From positions 1 through 38,482 of IMG/VR virus record IMGVR_UViG_3300042806_000067: DNA of 38,482 nucleotides; one strand, given 5' to 3'. The first letter of the stretch is position 1, and each line of letters begins with the position of its first letter. The notes below the pieces were generated by a model. The model was given only the letters and a program-made list of their open reading frames with translations. It was not told where the DNA came from and ran no database searches. The DNA comes from a virus. This document shows positions 21,028-30,146 of the stretch, in pieces. Made by a program: the position numbers and the translations under genes.

Positions 21028-21441
21028 ATGTCAATGATGGAGCAAGGTGGATATAGAAAACCGAATAACCCAGCCCCAGTATCAGGCCCTGGCGCTCTTA
21101 GTCAACGTACTGACGGGGGTCCAACACAGCCCGCAACCTACATGGCAGGACTACCATACGGACAAGGACAACAGAATTACGACAACCAAGTAGCAGCACC
21201 TATGGCTGGCAATCCTGTACCACAAATGGAGATGCCAACACCATTGTTAGCCCCTACTGCACGTCCTTCAGAACCTATTACTACTGGAGTTGATATAGGT
21301 GCTGGTGCTGGCTCAGAGGTAAAGCCAAGACTACCTAATTCATCATATACAATTCAAGAAGTAATTAGAAATTTAATTCAATATGACCCATCTGGTGAGG
21401 CTGAGTTAATATACAGAAGTCTAACTGACGAAGGATACTAA
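21028..21441 (+). CDS. Pro/Gly/Gln-rich hypothetical virion protein
   Basis: A 137-aa protein. The first ~95 residues are low complexity (Pro, Gly, Gln, Ala, Met), probably disordered. The last ~35 form a helix-rich domain (YTIQEVIRNLIQYDPSGEAE, then LIYRSLTDEGY). AGGAGATATT precedes the ATG. It lies between the protease and the giant protein. It could be an internal-virion or assembly factor and a possible protease substrate. No family recognised. Confidence 0.55.
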   Translation: MSMMEQGGYRKPNNPAPVSGPGALSQRTDGGPTQPATYMAGLPYGQGQQNYDNQVAAPMAGNPVPQMEMPTPLLAPTARPSEPITTGVDIGAGAGSEVKPRLPNSSYTIQEVIRNLIQYDPSGEAELIYRSLTDEGY

Positions 21442-24400
21442 TGGCATATCGTCTTAATCCAATAGTAGCCAAGGCTAGCCCAAATCTTTATGCTGCTGCT
21501 AAAGCAGCAAATATACCTATGGACCAAGGTGGGCAACTAGAGCAGTTTAGTTGGACTGTTGAAAAAAACAAAAAATTAAATACATTAAGAATTGATGATG
21601 CCCGTAAAGAGTTTAATAACTTAGACCCTAGTGCACAAGAAAAATTAAAGTTTTTATTTCCAGAATCAGATTATCAACTAGCAGAACCAGGGGCTAGCAA
21701 TTATCTTACTGGAGCAATTAAGACTGGATTTAATGTTCTTAAGAGTCCATTAGTTTTATTATTTAAAACTGCTGGTGTTTTTAATAGAGTAATCAATACA
21801 CCTTATTTGCTAGCACGTCAGGCTTCACAGGGTGAAGGTTTATTTACCAAAGAGTCATTTAGTGATGCTTGGGATGGCCGTAGAGTCTATGACCAAGGTG
21901 CATTAAATGAGGCTTCAGATTATTTTGGTGTTGAAAAAGTAGAGATAGCAAAAGGTTTAATTGCTGGTAAAAAACCAGGTGAGATTATTGCCAGTGCTGG
22001 TGGTCAAATAAATGAAAAATTATTAGATGCTTTAGAAGAAGCATACAATAATCCAGAGTCATTCCAACAAGTAATGGATGGCGTTAAGAATGCACAAGTA
22101 TCTCCAGGTAGAGATGTAGCACGTGCAACTGGAGTTCAAGGCGTTTCTGGTCCTATAGATTTTATATATCAAATTGCTGCCGACCCATTAACTTGGGTAA
22201 CTGGTGGAGCAACTGCCGTTCTTAAAGCAGCAGCGTTTGGTCTTAAGAATCAAACTGGTACTCAAATGCGTAAAACTATTGAGCAGTTTGGTATTGCTGG
22301 AGTTAGAGATATATTCCGTGATAACAAAGATGTAGTTAAATTATGGGATGACCAACTTGGTCCTGCTATTAAAAAACTTAATGATGAGCCAGATGCGATT
22401 GCTAAAATTGGAATTCGAAATGATATTAAAAGACGTTTTCCTGGGTACAACAATGATGAAGCAATTGATTTCTTAGAAAGAAAAAATGTTATTAACGCTA
22501 GTGTTGCCCAAACAGTTTTTACAAATGTCGATAATTTATCTATGTTTATGGCTGGTAGGGTTAGCGGTGCTCAATTCTTCCGCAATGGTATAGCAACCGC
22601 ACGTAATCAACGTAGACTAACTGTTGGTGCTCAAAAGGCATTAAGTAATTTCTTAAATCCTTCATCTGGTACTACCAAAGAAATTGCTCAGTCAGTTGAG
22701 GAAATATCTAAGTCCCTTGTTAAGGCAGGCTCTACTCGTGAGGCTGATTTAATAGGTTCAGAAATAATAGACTTTACAAAATTTAGTCGTAAGAACCTTA
22801 AAGAACGTGTTTCTCTTCTTTTGGCACGTACTCCGCAAAATAAAGAGATTAAACTTAATGTTGTTGATAAAAACCAATCTATTAAGAGTGCAGATGTTTT
22901 TAGAGATACAGCACGTCAAGTATTACCAAAGGATTTATCAGAGGCTTTAACTATTAAGTTTATTAACTCTGATGCAAATGACCAAGTTGCTATGCTTCGC
23001 AGCCTTGATGTTGCAATTATGCAACGTTTGGGAATTGAAGGAACTGAAAAGGGTGCTCTATATATAAAGAATACTCTTGATGCAAAGTATGGTACTTCAG
23101 TTGGTGTTGCAGTAACTGAAAAATTAAATGTTCCAATAGGGTTTGAAGATATTGTATCTAAGTCTGGCATTAAATTAGAAGATAATGTAACAAAATTTGA
23201 TTCAATGGGCATTATTCATCCATCGCAAGAACGTGGTGCGATATCTACCCTTGATTATCAAGAGTTAGCACAGTATGCCTACGAAGCAAACAAGGGTAAA
23301 TTAATCTCTGGTCTATTTCAGGGTGCTACTAGCAGTGCATTGTCAACTGGAATAGTTAATTTTTGGTCTATCTTTACACTCTTCCCACGTTTGGGTATAC
23401 GAAGCGCTATTGATGAAGGTTTTATTTACTACCTTACAGCCCCTGCTAAGGATTTATTCCAATACCTAGACCGCAAAGGTCATAGAATGGGTAGGATTGC
23501 AGCAGCATACTCAGGTTCTAAGAGTGGTGAGCAGTTAAGAGTAAAAATTGCTAGAAAATTAGGCAGACCTACTCCTGCAGATATGTATGATAAAGACGCA
23601 AGATTAAAAATAATTGCTGATTATGCTAAAAGAAATGAAAAACTACCCGAAGAGTTATCATCTTTAGAGCGTAAACTAGCCCAAGCCGAATACATTACAG
23701 AAGCAATGAACAAAAAAGGTGTATTGGGTAAACTAAATGACAATGAAGTTCAGTTATTAATTCAAGCATTAACTTTAAACTCACAATATTTAACAGCAGG
23801 TACTAGGTCTATTGCTGCAGGTGCAAGTCTTGTTGGAAGACAGTCTACTGAAGTAGCCGAGCAATTAGTTGACATGAGTAATTTAGATGTAGCCATAGGT
23901 CTTTTCCCAGATTTGGTTCAAGGTAAAACTGGTAGAAGAATAGACACAGAAAAGTTAGATTCACTTCAAGCCCTTGCTGGTCGTGGTGTATCTTTAGTCC
24001 ACTTTGAAAACTTTGTTCAACGTTTCTATGGTAACACTAGAAACAATAAGGGTATTGCCGAAGATTTTTATTTTAATCCAGTTGGTAGTTTTGTATTAAG
24101 TAATGGATTAAGAACAGCAAGAGATTATTCTGGTGCTAAAATCTCTTTACTAGAACAAGTAGGTCTATCAAAAAATACAGATTTATTAACTAGATTTGAT
24201 GAAGATATTATACCTACATTGGGTGTAAAAATTACACACTCAGTTAAAGACCCAGAAGCATTAAAGAGTTTCTTGGGTATGACTGCCCATACTAGTGCCC
24301 TACGTCTACAGGGACTAGATGATATGGAAATTGCTGAAGTTTTAATAGACCGTATTCTTTTAGATATGCGTCAGACTTTTCATGGTAGTGCAGATAACTT

Positions 24401-26564
24401 TAACGAAGCATTATTCAATAGGTTTAAATCTGGTTATGATGATTTAGCAAGACAAGAAATTGAGTCTGGAAAAACTATAGGTAGTAAAGCCCAAACAGCA
24501 GCACAGGGTATAACCTTTGAAGAGTTTGAAGAATTAACTAAAGGATTCCAACCTAAAGGTAAACTATTTACCACCCTTGAAGGACCAGGAATTTCTGATA
24601 TGGAAAATGCTTATCAAAAACTTGGTAATAATATGATGGAATTAATGGATAACCAAGTAACTGGTATCTTACGTCAGCCAATAGTAATGATTAAATACTT
24701 AGATGTTCGCAAGAAGTATGCTGAAGCAGAAACACAAATGGCTAGAAAACTTTATCTTGATAAATTAGCGCAATATAAAGATGAAGGTAAGGTCATTGGA
24801 GAAAGAGTTAAGAGCGAGATTCTTGAAGACACAAGACAGCATGCTCAGAAACTTATAACAGAAATATCTGTTCAAGAAGCAGCAGATGAAATATTAAAGT
24901 TTGTTGATAACCCCAATATTAGAACTAATTTTGCTGTAGCCGTTCGTAATACTGGTCGTTACTACCGTGCTACTGAGGATTTTTGGCGCAGAGTTTATCG
25001 TCTAAAAGATGTAGCACCAAGAGTTCTATACCGTATGCGATTGATGCATCTTGGTCTAGAGGCTGCTGGCGGTGTATATAAAGATAACAATGGCGAACCA
25101 TATATCATGATGCCAACAGATAATGTTATATTTGGTGTTGTAGATAAAGCGGTTCGTGCTTTAGGACCAGGCGAAGAAAGTTTTAAACAACCAAAGTTTA
25201 ATGAATTTACATTTAGATTAACTTTGGCTAACCCTTCATTCAGCCCAGATGCTGGTATGCCTACTCTTTCAGGACCAATTGGTGCATTAAGCGTACTTAC
25301 TATGAAGGCTTTACTAGGTAAAGTACCAGCAACAAAAGAGTTATCTGAAGAATTAGATAACTATGCATTGGGTGATATAGGCGATGGTATGACGGTAATG
25401 CGTGCTTTAGTTCCCTCATCATTACAGAAGTTATATTCCTTTGTACCTAAAGATGAAAAGGATAGGCAAGAATCAACTGCAGCAATGCAGGCTATTGCTT
25501 ATAATCAAGCCTTTAATACCGATGAGCAAATGGCTAAGTACTTAGGTCCTAATGCAACAGCAGAAGACAAGTATAACTACCTAAAACAAATTAGAATATC
25601 TGCTCACAATGTGGTTGTAATGCGTTCTATTATTGGATTGTTCTCTCCAATAGCACCATCTATGCAGGAGAGTATTAACGTTCCAGACTACCTTAAAGAG
25701 GTGGGTATAACTGGATTGCGTCCAGAGTTTTATGACTTAGTAAATGCAGTAACTCAGAAATATAAGGGTGATATTCAAGACCCATATGAGTTAGCAGTTG
25801 CTACATTTGTTGGTAAGAATCCAGGTAAGTTAATCTATACCGTTGCTCGTAATGAAAAGCAAACCAATGTAGTTATTCAAAAGACTAAGGCTGTCAAATC
25901 ATGGGCTATACAAAATTCAACCAATGTTAAAAAGTATGGCGAAGCAGCATGGATATTTGCACCACATACAGGAGAGTTTGATGCTCCTACATATGCATAT
26001 CTAGAAGCAGCAGGACTACTTCAGGATAAGTCTTTAGAAAGATACTATCTAGATGTTTTGGTGGCTAAAGATAAACAGGCTTACTATGATATTGGTAAAG
26101 AAGAAAAAGAATTCTTAAAGTCAACACCTAGTATTAGTGCTCGTCAAGCAAAGATTGCTGACTCAACAAGAAGACGTGCATTACTTAAAGCATCTAATCC
26201 ATTACTAGAAGCAGCCCTTGTGGCTGGTGGTAATGAGGTAGCAACAGAATTAAATATGTTGTCTAACCTTGAAGAGATGATTAAAGATTCATCTATTAGT
26301 ATGCCAGTTGGAACACGTCAAAGACTAGCAATGGCTACATCAAGAATTCGTCAGTTTGTTTCTTTATCTAATGATGCCTCACTTCGTGAAGCAGATAACT
26401 TTGCTGATATTAAAAGAAGTTTTAGGAATGAATTAGAAAACTTAATTGTAAGTTTAAGTTCTGGAGATGCTATCTTAACCGAAGCAAGCAGAGCAATCTT
26501 TAAATCAATTCTTGGTTACTACTCCCGTGATACCTATACCGCTAAAGCATACAAAGGATACTAA
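21441..26564 (+). CDS. giant 1707-aa probable internal virion protein
   Basis: This gene takes up 13% of the window. The N-terminal ~85 residues look soluble and helical; 90-125 contain a hydrophobic segment (LKSPLVLLFKTAGVFNRVI); 238-268 contain FIYQIAADPLTWVTGG; a second hydrophobic region (STGIVNFWSIFTLFPRLGI) lies near residues 635-655. The rest is charged and mostly helical. Long proteins of this sort in short-tailed phages form the inner core and are ejected ahead of the DNA (compare T7 gp16); tape measures are the other option, but no tail tube genes are present. No peptidase or lysozyme motif is evident. Stop overlaps the next ATG by one base. Confidence 0.7.
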   Translation: MAYRLNPIVAKASPNLYAAAKAANIPMDQGGQLEQFSWTVEKNKKLNTLRIDDARKEFNNLDPSAQEKLKFLFPESDYQLAEPGASNYLTGAIKTGFNVLKSPLVLLFKTAGVFNRVINTPYLLARQASQGEGLFTKESFSDAWDGRRVYDQGALNEASDYFGVEKVEIAKGLIAGKKPGEIIASAGGQINEKLLDALEEAYNNPESFQQVMDGVKNAQVSPGRDVARATGVQGVSGPIDFIYQIAADPLTWVTGGATAVLKAAAFGLKNQTGTQMRKTIEQFGIAGVRDIFRDNKDVVKLWDDQLGPAIKKLNDEPDAIAKIGIRNDIKRRFPGYNNDEAIDFLERKNVINASVAQTVFTNVDNLSMFMAGRVSGAQFFRNGIATARNQRRLTVGAQKALSNFLNPSSGTTKEIAQSVEEISKSLVKAGSTREADLIGSEIIDFTKFSRKNLKERVSLLLARTPQNKEIKLNVVDKNQSIKSADVFRDTARQVLPKDLSEALTIKFINSDANDQVAMLRSLDVAIMQRLGIEGTEKGALYIKNTLDAKYGTSVGVAVTEKLNVPIGFEDIVSKSGIKLEDNVTKFDSMGIIHPSQERGAISTLDYQELAQYAYEANKGKLISGLFQGATSSALSTGIVNFWSIFTLFPRLGIRSAIDEGFIYYLTAPAKDLFQYLDRKGHRMGRIAAAYSGSKSGEQLRVKIARKLGRPTPADMYDKDARLKIIADYAKRNEKLPEELSSLERKLAQAEYITEAMNKKGVLGKLNDNEVQLLIQALTLNSQYLTAGTRSIAAGASLVGRQSTEVAEQLVDMSNLDVAIGLFPDLVQGKTGRRIDTEKLDSLQALAGRGVSLVHFENFVQRFYGNTRNNKGIAEDFYFNPVGSFVLSNGLRTARDYSGAKISLLEQVGLSKNTDLLTRFDEDIIPTLGVKITHSVKDPEALKSFLGMTAHTSALRLQGLDDMEIAEVLIDRILLDMRQTFHGSADNFNEALFNRFKSGYDDLARQEIESGKTIGSKAQTAAQGITFEEFEELTKGFQPKGKLFTTLEGPGISDMENAYQKLGNNMMELMDNQVTGILRQPIVMIKYLDVRKKYAEAETQMARKLYLDKLAQYKDEGKVIGERVKSEILEDTRQHAQKLITEISVQEAADEILKFVDNPNIRTNFAVAVRNTGRYYRATEDFWRRVYRLKDVAPRVLYRMRLMHLGLEAAGGVYKDNNGEPYIMMPTDNVIFGVVDKAVRALGPGEESFKQPKFNEFTFRLTLANPSFSPDAGMPTLSGPIGALSVLTMKALLGKVPATKELSEELDNYALGDIGDGMTVMRALVPSSLQKLYSFVPKDEKDRQESTAAMQAIAYNQAFNTDEQMAKYLGPNATAEDKYNYLKQIRISAHNVVVMRSIIGLFSPIAPSMQESINVPDYLKEVGITGLRPEFYDLVNAVTQKYKGDIQDPYELAVATFVGKNPGKLIYTVARNEKQTNVVIQKTKAVKSWAIQNSTNVKKYGEAAWIFAPHTGEFDAPTYAYLEAAGLLQDKSLERYYLDVLVAKDKQAYYDIGKEEKEFLKSTPSISARQAKIADSTRRRALLKASNPLLEAALVAGGNEVATELNMLSNLEEMIKDSSISMPVGTRQRLAMATSRIRQFVSLSNDASLREADNFADIKRSFRNELENLIVSLSSGDAILTEASRAIFKSILGYYSRDTYTAKAYKGY

Positions 26565-27031
26565 TGGCTGAATTAACAGAACGTGATTTAAGAGACAAAC
26601 AAAGAGGTCTTAAAGCATTAAATTCCCGTGATGCTGCAAGTATGGATTTACAACGTAGGGATATGGCTATTTGGGATGACGATGATAGACCAACTGCTGT
26701 TAAAAGATACAACGTAGCAAAGGCTGAACTAAGCAGATTAGATGCTCAAGTTACCGCACGTCTTGCTGAAATAAAATTAATTGATACTCAGTTGTCTACT
26801 ATAGCAGATACTAAAGCAAAAGAAAAAAGAACTAAAGAAATTGAAGATAAGAAAAAAGAACAAGCAAGAGCGGAAGAAACTCTTCAGAGAGATAAAGCCG
26901 CAAAACTAAAAGCAGAGATTGAAACCTTAGAAGCGGCACAGATAACTGCAGATGGTGGTACTCCTGGCATTAAGCCATATGAGGGTGATAATGAGTTTGT
27001 AAAAGATGTTAATGCTAAGGGTTTAAGGTAA
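26564..27031 (+). CDS. coiled-coil protein, zero-frame product of a -1 frameshift gene
   Basis: A 155-aa charged coiled-coil protein (KAELSRLDAQVTARLAEIKL, then EIEDKKKEQARAEETLQRDK) that ends NAKGLR just after the slippery heptamer G-GGT-TTA. The TAA is four bases beyond the heptamer. The next frame continues with good coding character for 37 codons before its first start codon. It is therefore probably the short form of a frameshifted pair and shares its first 154 residues with the 556-aa product. Virion-internal or assembly role is inferred from context. Confidence 0.75.
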   Translation: MAELTERDLRDKQRGLKALNSRDAASMDLQRRDMAIWDDDDRPTAVKRYNVAKAELSRLDAQVTARLAEIKLIDTQLSTIADTKAKEKRTKEIEDKKKEQARAEETLQRDKAAKLKAEIETLEAAQITADGGTPGIKPYEGDNEFVKDVNAKGLR

Positions 27032-27065
27032 CAGTTAACCCAGATAATGGTGGTAGTTGGGTTAG
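27019..27065 (+). promoter_or_regulatory. programmed -1 ribosomal frameshift site (GGGTTTA plus stem-loop)
   Basis: GGGTTTA lies at 27019-27025 in the phase G-GGT-TTA, the X-XXY-YYZ form for simultaneous -1 slippage. After a slip the codons are GGG TTT AAG GTA, which is exactly the frame of the downstream ORF. TAACCCA (27036-27042) pairs with TGGGTTA (27058-27064), a 7-bp stem starting 10 bases after the heptamer. The zero-frame stop is at 27029-27031. Confidence 0.75.
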
Positions 27066-28233
27066 TGGCACCGAAGGTGATGCTCAAGTCCAACAATACA
27101 TTTACATAGGACCTCAAACTAAAGTTCCATTATTTATGAAAGATAAGCCTGGCCAACTTGTTAATGATTATGCGCCCTCTACATCTAATTTTGATGGAGT
27201 AAGAAAAAGAGTTATAGAAGATTCTATTAAATCTCCACGTGGATTAAAAGGTTTATTTGATGACCTAAGAGGTGCTGGTCTTAGAATTCCTCAAGTTGAT
27301 TATGACAGACTTGATACTACTAGTACTAGTTTTGGCCAAGCCTTGGCTTATGCTTTGCAAAAACATACCAAAACAATGGTAAATGATTTAGAACAAAATA
27401 AAAATATTAACCCAAAATCTTTCTTTAAATTTGTACAAGAAGACCTTAAAGATTCAAGCATAACTGGACCTAAAGTATCTTACGATGAATTTGTAACTAA
27501 AGTAGATGAAGCAGAATCTGACCTAAATAGATTCTTTATAGAGTATGTAGGTAGAGGCGCTACAGATGAAGAACAGAAAAAATATTACAAACAACTAAGA
27601 GCATTAGAAAAGAAGAATGCTCAAGTTACTACTACTAAAGAGACAGATTCTGGTGGTACTTCACAAGTAACTACTGGAGAATTTCGATTAGATGCTGAAG
27701 ATATACTTCAACTACAACGTAATATTGCTGGTAAGGCACTTGATGGTTCTGACATTGATGTAATATTAAAAGGTGGTAGCAAGGCTGCTCAAGATGTTAA
27801 TAACGTATTAGCCTATGCTAAGAGTTACGGAGTAACCTTATCTAATAAAGATGCTTTGCGGTATGTATCAAGTGGATTAAAGAATAATGAAAAAGATACT
27901 AAAGCAATTCAGGCAAAACTACTTGCTGTATCTAAGGCTACTTATTCTAACCTATCAGATGTTTTATCTGAGAATGTTGACTTAGATGACCTATCTGCTA
28001 ACTATAAATATACAATGAGGCAGATATTAGAAATACCTGAAGCACAGATTGATACATTAAATCCAACTATTCAATTAGCACTTAAGAATAACGGGAACAA
28101 AGGAGCGATGAACTTGACCGATTTTGAACGTGTCCTTAAACAAGACCCACGCTGGGGCAATACTTCAAATGCTTTAGAAACTGCTGCTGGGTATGCTAAT
28201 AGTATTCTTCGTAACTTTGGATTGATAGCATAA
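27025..28233 (+). CDS. -1 frame extension of the coiled-coil gene (fusion product 26564-28233, 556 aa)
   Basis: The frame is open from 27018 and reads KVTVNPDNGGSWVSGTEGDA, then YIYIGPQTKVPLFM before its first ATG at 27136; there is no start codon or Shine-Dalgarno in the interval, so independent initiation at 27136 (365 aa) is poorly supported. Fused through the -1 shift the product is 556 aa: N-terminal coiled coil, a short beta domain, then helical regions (EADLNRFFIEY-like; DAEDILQLQRNIAGK; YTMRQILEIPEAQIDTLN) ending DPRWGNTSNALETAAGY. Probably a virion-internal or assembly protein. Family not recognised. Confidence 0.7.
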   Translation, partial: KVTVNPDNGGSWVSGTEGDAQVQQYIYIGPQTKVPLFMKDKPGQLVNDYAPSTSNFDGVRKRVIEDSIKSPRGLKGLFDDLRGAGLRIPQVDYDRLDTTSTSFGQALAYALQKHTKTMVNDLEQNKNINPKSFFKFVQEDLKDSSITGPKVSYDEFVTKVDEAESDLNRFFIEYVGRGATDEEQKKYYKQLRALEKKNAQVTTTKETDSGGTSQVTTGEFRLDAEDILQLQRNIAGKALDGSDIDVILKGGSKAAQDVNNVLAYAKSYGVTLSNKDALRYVSSGLKNNEKDTKAIQAKLLAVSKATYSNLSDVLSENVDLDDLSANYKYTMRQILEIPEAQIDTLNPTIQLALKNNGNKGAMNLTDFERVLKQDPRWGNTSNALETAAGYANSILRNFGLIA

Positions 28234-29510
28234 TGGCAACTAAAAAATCAACACCTACCGCTAATCAAAGAGAAGATAGAGTTCCGCCATCTAGGACAGC
28301 ACCTGCTCCAGCGCCTAAACCAGCACAAACTTTAAATCTTTATGGTTCTCCTGCTCCAGCGCCAGCACAAACTTTAAATCTTTATGGTTCTCCTTCTACT
28401 AACACTAGACCAGTAACTAAAACGGTTACAACAAAAACTAGTGGCAGTACTAAAATACCAGAACCTAAAACATCTACTCAAATTGCATCAGATGCACAAA
28501 AAATATTAGACCAACTAAGTGCTATGGGTCAAAGATTAGATGCTTTATCTTCAGGAGACAAAAAACTTCAAGATGATACTGAGGATAATGTTGTTACTGG
28601 AGATGACCCTAGTCTTTCCTATGCTAAAGCACAGGATGAAAAAAATAAAAGAAATGCATTTGCTCTTCTTAAAAATGTTTTTACTCAATATGGTTTAGGT
28701 GATTTAAGTTCAGTTATAGAAACTTTAATGAAGGAAGGGTATGAGCCAGAAGAGGCAACCCTTGCCTTAAAGACTGACCCAAGATATAACAAGGCTTATA
28801 TTACAAGATTTAGAGGAAATGAATTAAGGCGTTCTGCTGGTTTAAATGTATTGACTGAGGCTGAATACCTAACCCTAGAAGATGATTATACTAAAACTCT
28901 TAAATCATATGGTCTTGAAAGTTATTTTGGTGTAGATAAAAGTATTAAACAATCAGCAATGGCTGATGTTATTGGTGCTGATATATCTGCTGTTGAATTT
29001 ACTGAAAGAGTATCTACCGCAGTAGATAGAGTTAAGATGGCTGACCCAGCAACTAAGAGTGCATTCCAACAATTCTATGGCATTGGTGAAGCAGACCTTG
29101 TTCAGTATTTCCTAGACCCTAAGAAGGCTTTAGTAAATCTTAAAGAGAAGGCAACCGCTGCTGAAATAGGTGGTGCTGCAATAGGACAAGGATTAGCAGC
29201 CACTATGACAAGCGCTGAAGACCTTGCTAGATTTGGTATTAATAGACAACAAGCACAGGTAGGTTATGAAACCATTGCTGGTGAGTTACCTACTGCTACT
29301 AAGTTAGGTAATATTTACTCTGAAACTGGTATTACTTACGGACAAGCAGATGCAGAATCCGCAACCTTTAAAGGTTTAGCATCTGCTAAACGAAAGAAAG
29401 AAAAATTAGTTGCTACTGAAGAAGCACAATTCCAGGGTTCATCTGGTGTAGGTGCAGCAGGATTGTCAACTACATACTTGCGTAGAGGTTCCTCAGCAGG
29501 TCAGTTCTAA
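28233..29510 (+). CDS. 425-aa probable internal virion protein with Pro/Ala repeats
   Basis: The N-terminal ~130 residues are low complexity, with PAQTLNLYGSP twice among Pro/Ala linkers. The helical core contains FALLKNVFTQYGLGDLSS, then VIETLMKEGYEPEEATLALK and DPRYNKAYITRFRGNELRR (about 180-200). The C-terminus is rich in Gly, Ala and Ser. The start overlaps the previous stop by one base. It precedes the scaffold and capsid genes, so I infer an internal or capsid-associated protein. No enzymatic motif. Confidence 0.55.
   Translation: MATKKSTPTANQREDRVPPSRTAPAPAPKPAQTLNLYGSPAPAPAQTLNLYGSPSTNTRPVTKTVTTKTSGSTKIPEPKTSTQIASDAQKILDQLSAMGQRLDALSSGDKKLQDDTEDNVVTGDDPSLSYAKAQDEKNKRNAFALLKNVFTQYGLGDLSSVIETLMKEGYEPEEATLALKTDPRYNKAYITRFRGNELRRSAGLNVLTEAEYLTLEDDYTKTLKSYGLESYFGVDKSIKQSAMADVIGADISAVEFTERVSTAVDRVKMADPATKSAFQQFYGIGEADLVQYFLDPKKALVNLKEKATAAEIGGAAIGQGLAATMTSAEDLARFGINRQQAQVGYETIAGELPTATKLGNIYSETGITYGQADAESATFKGLASAKRKKEKLVATEEAQFQGSSGVGAAGLSTTYLRRGSSAGQF
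28321..28394 (+). repeat. 42-bp tandem duplication inside the 425-aa gene
   Basis: A 32-base stretch at 28321-28352 recurs identically at 28363-28394 (period 42). It encodes AQTLNLYGSP plus a Pro/Ala linker twice. The nucleotide identity suggests a recent duplication. Confidence 0.85.
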
Positions 29511-29517
29511 ATAGATT

Positions 29518-29546
29518 CCCCACACGGATAGACCAGCCCCGTGGGG
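29518..29546 (+). other. stem-loop between the 425-aa gene and the scaffold
   Basis: CCCCAC (29518-29523) pairs with GTGGGG (29541-29546) around a 17-base loop; an alternative CACGG/CCGTG pairing exists. No T-run follows. The 123-base gap 29511-29633 otherwise holds no clear gene, so this may be a leader element for the capsid genes. Confidence 0.4.
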
Positions 29547-29633
29547 TGTATAAGTCTGGTAGCAAGAGCCAACCAATTTCCCCGAATTGACTTGTGGCTT
29601 GCGACTAATCAACGAATAGAAGGGTGGGTTGCT

Positions 29634-30104
29634 ATGAGCAACAACTACTGGGAAGACGAAGACGAAGACCAAGATAACGACATGCCTCTGCAAGGCGATG
29701 ACTTAGTTAAGAAACTAAGAAAAGCCAAACGTGCAGATGAGAAACGTATCAAGGAACTGACTGAGCAACTTGAGGGATTGTCCAAGGTGCAGCGTGAGAG
29801 AGTCGTCAAGGAAGTCCTAGAAAAGAAGGGCGTTAATCTAAAGGCACAACGTTTAATTATGAAAGACTTAGAAGACATTAATGAAGAGTCAGTTAATACC
29901 TGGCTTGACGAGAATGCTGATTTGTTTGGATTAAAAAGCGCAGAGTCTGCAAATCCTGAACAAGAACTTAATCGAGCAGCCTTACGGCAGCAAGATGTTC
30001 TTACTCAGAATGCATTAACCCCTGAACGCACAGAAGATTTGGAAATGAGATTATCTAATGCACAATCTGCAGATGAAATTCTTGCCATTCTACGTGCAGA
30101 ATAA
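29634..30104 (+). CDS. scaffolding-like protein
   Basis: A 156-aa protein starting at ATG 29634 (AGAAGGGTGGG upstream); an in-frame start at 29541 would add an implausible extension. It begins with an acidic stretch (WEDEDEDQDNDMP), followed by a long charged coiled coil (LVKKLRKAKRADEKRIKELT, then EQLEGLSKVQRER), and a helical C-terminus. Acidic and coiled-coil proteins encoded immediately before the capsid gene are typically scaffolds. No scaffold-specific motif. Confidence 0.7.
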   Translation: MSNNYWEDEDEDQDNDMPLQGDDLVKKLRKAKRADEKRIKELTEQLEGLSKVQRERVVKEVLEKKGVNLKAQRLIMKDLEDINEESVNTWLDENADLFGLKSAESANPEQELNRAALRQQDVLTQNALTPERTEDLEMRLSNAQSADEILAILRAE

Positions 30105-30146
30105 TAATTAATCCATAGTAATTCTTAATCACCTTGGAGGTGACAA

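Noticed and set aside
27136-28233. Independent gene starting at ATG 27136.
   Set aside because: No Shine-Dalgarno, and good coding sequence extends 37 codons upstream to the slippery site; the frameshift explanation is better.
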